Assembly: GCF_000012305.1 (NCBI RefSeq)
Contig: NC_007204.1
Coordinates: 1,488,001 to 1,552,000 of the forward strand
Source: Psychrobacter arcticus 273-4
GTDB lineage: Bacteria > Pseudomonadota > Gammaproteobacteria > Pseudomonadales > Moraxellaceae
DNA length: 64,000 bases
Reading direction: 5' to 3'
Below are positions 58,537-64,000 of the stretch, in pieces. The notes beneath the pieces were generated by a model that was given only the letters and a program-made list of their open reading frames with translations, was not told where the DNA came from and did no database searches. Each line of letters begins with the position of its first letter. Position 1 is the stretch's first letter. A program made the translations under genes and the position numbers.

Positions 58537-59034
58537 TTACGATTGATTAACTTGATCCCAAGCCATTCCAAACATGTCTGAGACCAGTGCTCTACCGACA
58601 GGAGCATAAGGTAACAGCTCAGGTGCCAGTACGGATGTCTGCCATTGCGGCATTTGTACCAATAATGGCGAACTAATGCTAAGAATCACCAAAACCATCA
58701 GCACATTTTTAGCAGCGCCTAATATTCCACCTGCCATCTTATCAAGCACACCCAAACGCAAGGTTTTTAACACACCTGAGAATACAAAAGCTACCAAATG
58801 CATGATAGCCAATATCGCAATCACCACCAATAAAAAAGCACTTGCCATCTGTAATACAGGGTTTTGCACAATACCCGATAACTGCGGTGCCACTGAAGCT
58901 GCCAATTTGCTCGCTGCAATGAGCGCAATAAACCAACCAACTAGACCGACTGCCGTCTTAATCAAGCCGACCTGAAAGCCACGCCATAAGCCAATCAAAA
59001 CAACAACAGCAATCACAATGTCTAAACCACTCAT
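58537..59034 (-). CDS. cvpA: Colicin V production family protein CvpA
   Basis: A small inner-membrane protein with four hydrophobic helices, beginning LDIVIAVVVLIGLWRGFQVG (the family motif GxWRGxxxG), then LVGWFIALIAASKLA, MASAFLLVVIAILAIMHLVA and LGAAKNVLMVLVILSI. 165 residues. In E. coli cvpA directly precedes purF. Here it lies 241 bp upstream of purF, so they may not share one mRNA. The cellular role is only partly understood. Confidence 0.94.
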   Translation of the reverse strand: MSGLDIVIAVVVLIGLWRGFQVGLIKTAVGLVGWFIALIAASKLAASVAPQLSGIVQNPVLQMASAFLLVVIAILAIMHLVAFVFSGVLKTLRLGVLDKMAGGILGAAKNVLMVLVILSISSPLLVQMPQWQTSVLAPELLPYAPVGRALVSDMFGMAWDQVNQS

Positions 59035-59130
59035 GTTTACCGCCTCATTACTTTATATCTGTCGTATAAAATTGGATTAAATATTAAATAACAAGCCATC
59101 ACACTCTTCACTTAATCCACATGGCTTCGC

Positions 59131-60165
59131 TTAATTTTCCATAGCGTCGTAATAACCGCCGATAGATTGTATGCAAGACTGCACAAGCCCAGGCCCTTTA
59201 TAAATAAGACCCGAATAGAGCTGAACCATATCTGCGCCTGCTTCAATTTTCTTGACCGCTTTAGCGCCGCTATCGATACCGCCCACACCAATCAATGCCA
59301 CTTTACCATCCAGCTGATCAGAGAATTGTTGTAAAATCTGAGTGCTAATGTGGCTAACAGGACGACCTGATAGACCACCTGCTTGGTCGCCATCCGGCAA
59401 GTCTTCGACACCCACTCGGCTTAAAGTAGTATTGGTCGCAATCAAACCATCAATCTCAAAATCTAGGAGTTGCTGAGAGATATAATCAACCTGTAGCGGG
59501 TCTAAATCAGGCGCCACTTTCAGCACTAAAGGCACATAAAAACCATATTCTGTGGCCAACTGACTGTGGCGGTTTTTGATCGCATCTAATAGATGGGTTA
59601 ACGCTTCCCCACTTTGCAGGTCACGTAAGTTTTTGGTATTTGGCGAGGAGATATTGACAGTGATATAAGAAGCATGCGGGTAAACACGCTCTAAGCAATA
59701 CACATAGTCGTCAGCCGCTTGCTCAACTGGCGTCGCGGCATTTTTACCAATATTGATGCCGATATTGCCTTTATACTTACAGCGCTTCACATTTTCAATC
59801 AGGTAATCGACCCCTTCATTATTAAAACCCATACGGTTAATAATGGCGTCTGCCTGCTTGAGTCTAAACAGGCGTGGTCTGTCATTACCGACTTGCGGCT
59901 TTGGCGTGACCGTACCCACTTCTATAAAGCCAAAACCAAGCTCAGCCAAGGCATCAATATAATCGCCATTTTTATCCAGTCCGGCAGCGAGTCCAACAGG
60001 GTTAGAAAACTGCAAGCCCATGCAATCTGTTGGCTGCATAGATTGACCATAGACCAAACCTAAAACACGCGCTTTATGAGCTTTATCCAATAAGGATAAG
60101 GTCATTTCGTGCGCGTGTTCAGGGTCCATATTAAACAAAAAAGGGCGAAGTAAGGCATAAGACAT
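59131..60165 (-). CDS. pyrD: Dihydroorotate dehydrogenase (quinone), class 2
   Basis: PyrD oxidises dihydroorotate to orotate in pyrimidine synthesis, passing electrons to quinone. The N-terminal helices of the membrane-associated class 2 enzyme are visible ([20 protein letters not shown]), then [36 protein letters not shown] and the catalytic region with [14 protein letters not shown] (catalytic Ser). ATNTTLSR and [14 protein letters not shown] follow, with FMN-binding [15 protein letters not shown] near the end. 344 residues (336 in E. coli). 96 bp before cvpA. Confidence 0.98.
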   Translation of the reverse strand: MSYALLRPFLFNMDPEHAHEMTLSLLDKAHKARVLGLVYGQSMQPTDCMGLQFSNPVGLAAGLDKNGDYIDALAELGFGFIEVGTVTPKPQVGNDRPRLFRLKQADAIINRMGFNNEGVDYLIENVKRCKYKGNIGINIGKNAATPVEQAADDYVYCLERVYPHASYITVNISSPNTKNLRDLQSGEALTHLLDAIKNRHSQLATEYGFYVPLVLKVAPDLDPLQVDYISQQLLDFEIDGLIATNTTLSRVGVEDLPDGDQAGGLSGRPVSHISTQILQQFSDQLDGKVALIGVGGIDSGAKAVKKIEAGADMVQLYSGLIYKGPGLVQSCIQSIGGYYDAMEN

Positions 60166-60357
60166 AGTAATGACAGACCCTGCTTGAAAGTGAAAATGAA
60201 TAAAAAAACCAATGTGGTCAAGCGCAGCGATTATATCAGCTTAGTCGAAATAAGACCAAAGTTTCATCAGCCAATTTTGCATAGAGAATATCGAGAGACA
60301 AACACAAATCACGGCTTAGCAGACATAATACGACTGTTTATTTCTTACATTAACATA

Positions 60358-60494
60358 TATAGTCGGTAAAAGTAATATCGATACAACACGTACTACTGGT
60401 GCAAATTTTTCTTGCTTGCTGTGCCTACGCAGACAGAGGCTGTGAATAATTAACCCCAGTAGTTCTGTACCCTTTTAAAAGTGGATTAGCTATA
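60358..60494 (+). repeat. 138-bp MITE-like repeat, copy F (right arm diverged)
   Basis: Forward orientation, 137 bp. The left arm and centre are intact but the right arm is strongly changed (GTGAATAATTAACCCCAGT). The final TATA at 60491-60494 directly abuts the sixA stop codon (60495-60497). Confidence 0.85.
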
Positions 60495-60953
60495 TCAATA
60501 AGGCTGATCTGGTACAAAGCGGGCAATCTCGCGTGCCATACCTGCCATCACAAAGTCCATCTCAAACACGCGTGCTTCTGCTAAAGAAAAAGACTCAGGA
60601 TAGTCATTGGTCAGTAACCCTGCAATATAAGCAATAATAGACATATGACAAACCACCACCAGACACTCGCCTTCAATGTCAGAAATCTCGGATAACGCTT
60701 GACGCGCATCGTCAGACGGCGTGAGATTGTCTTGTATGCTCGATAGCACAGCAGGCAATTGCGCTTGTAGTTCTGCCAGTGTCTGCTGCGCCCTCACATA
60801 AGGACTGACCAAAAAATAATCCGGCTGATAGTACGTAGTGATATATTCTGCCGTCTGCTTTGCTTGCTGCTGACCAAAATCTGTCAGCTGACGGGCACTA
60901 TCCGGACGCGTCTCGTCTTCTGCTTGACCATGGCGAATCAATATAATTTTCAT
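60495..60953 (-). CDS. sixA: Phosphohistidine phosphatase SixA
   Basis: A histidine phosphatase-family protein that in E. coli dephosphorylates phosphohistidines, such as on the PTSNtr component NPr. The catalytic RHG motif is in MKIILIRHGQAEDE, the second His in VVCHMSIIAYIAG, and the Arg/Gln-rich stretch YVRAQQTL is family typical. 152 residues (161 in E. coli). It lies downstream of gpsA on the same strand, with a 190-bp gap. Its stop abuts the 138-bp repeat copy F. Confidence 0.92.
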   Translation of the reverse strand: MKIILIRHGQAEDETRPDSARQLTDFGQQQAKQTAEYITTYYQPDYFLVSPYVRAQQTLAELQAQLPAVLSSIQDNLTPSDDARQALSEISDIEGECLVVVCHMSIIAYIAGLLTNDYPESFSLAEARVFEMDFVMAGMAREIARFVPDQPY

Positions 60954-61010
60954 GACTTATCAACCTTATTTATTGTTTTTATATTGTCAGTTTAAAGTAC
61001 AAGCTACGTG

Positions 61011-61034
61011 GCTATGTTGCTATGTTGCTATGTT
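61011..61034. repeat. 8-bp tandem repeat, 3 copies, in the sixA-gpsA spacer
   Basis: GCTATGTT repeated three times. It is followed by a perfect 10-bp stem (GTTGAATGAC at 61032-61041 with GTCATTCAAC at 61053-61062). Confidence 0.85.
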
Positions 61035-61062
61035 GAATGACTCTAATTTGGCGTCATTCAAC
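61032..61062. other. Perfect 10-bp stem-loop between gpsA and sixA
   Basis: GTTGAATGAC/GTCATTCAAC with an 11-nt loop. No T-tract follows on the minus strand, so it may be a structured leader or 3' end of the gpsA-sixA mRNA rather than a terminator. Confidence 0.5.
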
Positions 61063-61127
61063 ATAAAGGAGAGTCGCTTTTGTTCACACGCTACTGCTAT
61101 AGCGCTACTATGTGATATCAGTACTTT

Positions 61128-61157
61128 CTATTTATTATCCGGCTATTTATTATCCGG
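61128..61157. repeat. 15-bp tandem duplication at the gpsA 3' end
   Basis: CTATTTATTATCCGG occurs twice; the second copy includes the gpsA stop codon (61143-61145) and encodes its last residues. Confidence 0.85.
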
Positions 61158-62438
61158 CTTAGTTTTTTCATTCTTTGCCTGATTGTTTGCGGTTTGCATT
61201 TGTGCCGTCAGCGAAGCATTGCTATGGTCATGCTCCATGACAAACTCAACATCACTACGAAAGCCTGCTTCCATTAAGTGCAAAGCAACACCAAGCGCCG
61301 CTTTATCTTCATAAATGACGGCATGCAGCGCATGAGTAATAGGCATATAGATGCCTTCTTTGGTGGCTTTTTCGTGTACTTGCTGAATGGTATTGACGCC
61401 TTCAGCAGTTTGTCCCAGTTTTTTGACCGCAGCATCAATCGTCATACCGCGACCAAGCATATTACCAATACGATAGTTACGACTAAGCTCCGAGCTACAA
61501 GTGGCATATAAATCCCCGACACCTGATAGCCCTAAAAAGGTCAGCGGATTGGCACCGGCGTGTACACCAAAGCGACTCATTTCTGCTAAGCCACGAGTCA
61601 AAATCATCGCTTTAGTATTTTCACCAACCTCGTAAGCGGCTGCCATACCCATAGCAATGGCATAAATATTCTTTAGCGCGCCGCCAAGCTCAACGCCGCG
61701 GATATCGTCACTAGCAAACACTCTAAAGAATGCACTATGTAATGCCGCTTGTACGGCATGACGTAATGGTTCAGATTCACTAGCGATTACCGTGGCAGAT
61801 GGCATGTTTTTCATAATTTCTATAGCAAGATTTGGACCTGACATCACACCAAAGTTTACTTCCGGTAGCTCTTCTTTGATGATGTCACTCATCAGGGCAA
61901 AGGTATCTTTCTCCATCCCTTTGGTCAAAGAAACAATAGACTGCCCACTAATAAAAGGGGCTATACTTTTAAGCGTTTCACGAAATGCCAATCCCGGTAC
62001 GGCAATGAAGATGATATCCGTATCTTTGACTGCGGCTTGTAGCTCGTGACTATATTTTAGGCGATCATCAAGCTTATAGCCTGGCAAATATTTTTTATTC
62101 ATTTGCGATTTTGCCATCGCTTTGACGGTACGCTTATTACGTACCCAAAGCGTGGTATCGCAGCCATTGCGTGCCGCTAAGTTTGCCATGGCTGTGCCAA
62201 AGCTGCCACCGCCTAAGACCACCAAACGCAGCTTGGTCGGATTATTATGTATCTCTGCCATATTTTTTGCCACTGCGGATTCTACCGCACTTGGATTTAA
62301 CTTTTTGCGTCCAATGCCAGATTTGGTGGCACGCTCAATGATACCAGACAACAATTTATTTTGTTTTTCAGCCATTTTTTGCTCAGCTTGAGTACTGTCT
62401 ACATTGGTATCTGTGCTTTTGTCATTAGCGCTTGTCAT
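61143..62438 (-). CDS. gpsA: Glycerol-3-phosphate dehydrogenase (NAD(P)+) GpsA
   Basis: GpsA makes sn-glycerol 3-phosphate for phospholipid synthesis. The NAD-binding motif VVLGGGSFGTAMANLAARNG occurs near residue 73, followed by VSLTKGMEKDTF, SGPNLAIEI, and GVELGGALKNIYAIAMGMA with the catalytic Lys. 431 residues versus 339 in E. coli. The excess includes an N-terminal extension of about 69 Lys/Asn/Asp/Glu-rich residues and a Lys/Asn-rich tail after the fold. No alternative ATG near the fold is obvious, so the extension is probably translated. It is followed by sixA. Confidence 0.94.
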   Translation of the reverse strand: MTSANDKSTDTNVDSTQAEQKMAEKQNKLLSGIIERATKSGIGRKKLNPSAVESAVAKNMAEIHNNPTKLRLVVLGGGSFGTAMANLAARNGCDTTLWVRNKRTVKAMAKSQMNKKYLPGYKLDDRLKYSHELQAAVKDTDIIFIAVPGLAFRETLKSIAPFISGQSIVSLTKGMEKDTFALMSDIIKEELPEVNFGVMSGPNLAIEIMKNMPSATVIASESEPLRHAVQAALHSAFFRVFASDDIRGVELGGALKNIYAIAMGMAAAYEVGENTKAMILTRGLAEMSRFGVHAGANPLTFLGLSGVGDLYATCSSELSRNYRIGNMLGRGMTIDAAVKKLGQTAEGVNTIQQVHEKATKEGIYMPITHALHAVIYEDKAALGVALHLMEAGFRSDVEFVMEHDHSNASLTAQMQTANNQAKNEKTKPDNK

Positions 62439-62773
62439 ATGTTTTATCCGTGTTAACTGACTTTGTGATCAATTGATTTATGCTGAGTATACAGTGAGAG
62501 TAGCAAAATTTATGAACAATTATTTGTACAAACTAGTAGTATTCTTTACGCTACCAGCTCCGCCAAACAGCCATTTTCGTTAAGTCATTACTTATAGTTG
62601 AAATACTTTAAAGTCGCTACCGTATTGCTGGTGTCATTTTTTTGCAGCCTCTGTCTGCGTAGACACAGCAAGCAAGAAAAATTTGCACCAGTAGTACGTG
62701 TTGTATCGATATTACTTTTCACCGACTATAGCTGTGCTCTTGGTTGCCCACTATGTTACTGCAATAAAGACAT
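62439..62773. other. Spacer between gpsA and the nitroreductase gene
   Basis: About 335 bp, mostly occupied by repeat copy G. No gene. Confidence 0.7.
62593..62730 (-). repeat. 138-bp MITE-like repeat, copy G
   Basis: Reverse orientation, 138 bp from TATAG to CTATA, in the spacer between gpsA and the nitroreductase gene. An 84-codon ORF over it is repeat-derived. Confidence 0.95.
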
Positions 62774-63433
62774 TTATTGCTCAAAGCGTGTCAGTGGTTC
62801 AATATCAATTGGCTTGCGCGTTGGCATATCACAAGGACTGCTGCCGGTATAAACAAAAGCCGTGACATAATCATCCGCATCTACATCAAAATACGCTTTA
62901 ACAGCAGGCTCATTACAGAGTAAACCAGTACGCCAAACGGTACTAAAACCCTGCGCTTTTAACGCTAAAATAAGGTTTTGAACCGCCGCACCCACACTGA
63001 GCACCTGCTCAAAGGGCGGCACTTTTTTATGCGCTTGCATCTGCGTGACGACAGTAATAATAACGGGCGCACGTAATGGCATGTTATAAGTTTGTTGCCG
63101 TGATTTTTCAGACAGTGTCTCGCCTGTTTGAGCCGCTTGCGCTTCAGCTGCCGCCAAAAATGCACGACCCAATTCATGACGCGCATTGCCTTGTGTGACG
63201 ATAAAGCGCCACGGTTGTAGTTTCTTATGATCTGGGGCGGTCACTGCGCAATCGATAGCGGCTTTTATCTGGCTTTCTGTCGGCGCAGGGATACTCAGAT
63301 TACCGATACTGCGTCTCGATTTAATCCAATTGATCAATTGTTCATCGGTCACTTGTGAGTTGGTTACTATCGGGCTTTCGGTATTGTTTGGCTCATCACT
63401 GTTATTATCCCTATACTCTTCAGAGATACTCAT
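62774..63433 (-). CDS. Nitroreductase family protein (YdjA-like)
   Basis: An FMN-dependent NAD(P)H oxidoreductase of the nitroreductase fold. The family signature RRSIGNLSIPAPTESQIKAA and the FMN-binding PDHKKLQPWRFIVTQG are followed by the conserved GAAVQNLILALKAQGFSTVW segment. YdjA-type members have this compact 180-220-residue form. A 30-residue Asn/Ser/Glu-rich N-terminal extension precedes the fold; SD AAGGA 7 nt before the ATG supports this start. Substrate unknown. Confidence 0.9.
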   Translation of the reverse strand: MSISEEYRDNNSDEPNNTESPIVTNSQVTDEQLINWIKSRRSIGNLSIPAPTESQIKAAIDCAVTAPDHKKLQPWRFIVTQGNARHELGRAFLAAAEAQAAQTGETLSEKSRQQTYNMPLRAPVIITVVTQMQAHKKVPPFEQVLSVGAAVQNLILALKAQGFSTVWRTGLLCNEPAVKAYFDVDADDYVTAFVYTGSSPCDMPTRKPIDIEPLTRFEQ

Positions 63434-63498
63434 GATTTATCCTTATTCATTATTATATGTGTGTAGCTATTAAGCATATTTACCCATTATGATAAAAT

Positions 63499-64000
63499 CT
63501 ATGCAGCATCCAAATTTTCTGTACGATGCGCCATTTTTAGATAATCTTCTGACTGCATCTCAAGCAGGCGCGAACGTGTACGCTCTATCTCAAACGCCAA
63601 TTTCTCTCCTTGATATAGCTCAAGAATCGGCTGCTGCGCGCGCACCAATAATTTGACGCGGCGATCATAAAACTCATCGACCAAGTAAATAAAGCGTCGT
63701 GTTGGGTCACGTAAATCATCATCTAGCGCTGGCACTGCATTGATGAGTACGGTGCTAAACTGCTTGGCAATTTCGATAAAATCAGATGCCGAACGCGGCT
63801 CCATACATAAATGACGGAAATCGCAGAATAAGATGTCATCGGTGCGCGCATTAATTCTGATTTCACGACCATTTACAGTAATAGGCTCATTGCTAAATTT
63901 TTGATTATTAGACAAGCTGGCAAAACGGTTGGCGAGCCAGTGATGATTGGCTTTGGTCATGGGCGACTCGTATAGCTCTGCTTGTTGCAATACACGCAAG
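63499..64000 (-). CDS. zapE: ZapE / AFG1-family ATPase, 3' part (truncated by the window end)
   Basis: About 166 codons of the C-terminal part of an AFG1-like P-loop ATPase; the 5' part lies outside the window. The family pattern FIYLVDEFYDRRVKLLVRAQ, then LYQGEKLAFEIERTRSRLLEM and QSEDYLKMAHR, is clear. In E. coli ZapE associates with the divisome. The start of the protein, including Walker motifs, is not visible. It is transcribed towards the nitroreductase gene with a 65-bp gap. Confidence 0.88.
   Translation of the reverse strand, partial: LRVLQQAELYESPMTKANHHWLANRFASLSNNQKFSNEPITVNGREIRINARTDDILFCDFRHLCMEPRSASDFIEIAKQFSTVLINAVPALDDDLRDPTRRFIYLVDEFYDRRVKLLVRAQQPILELYQGEKLAFEIERTRSRLLEMQSEDYLKMAHRTENLDAA

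Noticed and set aside
62598..62852. 84-codon ORF over repeat copy G
   Set aside because: Repeat-derived and overlaps the end of the nitroreductase gene on the opposite strand.

Overview
The window looks like a chromosomal segment of a Moraxellaceae gammaproteobacterium, most likely Psychrobacter. The reasons are moderate-to-low GC with AT-rich spacers, the protein families present, and characteristic gene neighbourhoods. No rRNA, tRNA, prophage or CRISPR array was recognised. Identification is from protein motifs and gene order only; no database search was possible.

Layout. 0-5.9 kb: tRNA modification and small metabolic genes (mnmG, a hypothetical gene, grxD, ispF, mnmA). 5.9-9.0 kb: purB, a small lipoprotein and roxA. 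9.2-13.2 kb: proline catabolism, with PutA encoded as two adjacent genes. 13.9-17.6 kb: the tolQRAB cell-envelope cluster, followed by an IS630-type transposase remnant and a 54-residue lipoprotein instead of pal. 18.4-20.7 kb: a flavodoxin-like protein and a YeeE/YedE sulfur transporter. 21.1-25.2 kb: pgeF-rluD facing bamD. 25.4-30.0 kb: dnaG-rpoD. 30.4-32.0 kb: a bestrophin-like channel and YbeD. 32.7-39.0 kb: the class Ia ribonucleotide reductase locus nrdA...nrdB-yfaE. It is interrupted between nrdA and nrdB by about 2.4 kb of accessory DNA holding an AT-rich unknown gene, a Phd/RelE toxin-antitoxin pair and an antitoxin-like orphan. 39.2-49.6 kb: a DegS-like protease, a Nif3-family protein, two convergent lytic transglycosylases (MltF-like, and an MltD with seven LysM repeats), an exported NTF2-like protein and a CNNM/CBS membrane protein. 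50-53.8 kb: yajC-secD-secF. 54-56.7 kb: a MATE transporter and azlCD. 56.8-60.2 kb: pyrD-cvpA-purF. 60.5-64 kb: sixA, gpsA, a nitroreductase and the 3' part of zapE.

The most notable non-coding feature is a dispersed 138-bp palindromic repeat (MITE-like) that starts TATAG and ends CTATA. There are seven close copies and two degenerate ones. Two copies supply the stop codons of nrdB and yfaE, one abuts the sixA stop, and one lies between candidate NrdR boxes and nrdA. The IS630 remnant ends in the same CTATA sequence, which suggests an IS630-type transposase as the mobiliser. Several spacers also carry short tandem repeats (7-18 bp), and several housekeeping proteins (DnaG, RluD, SecF, GpsA) have low-complexity insertions or extensions.
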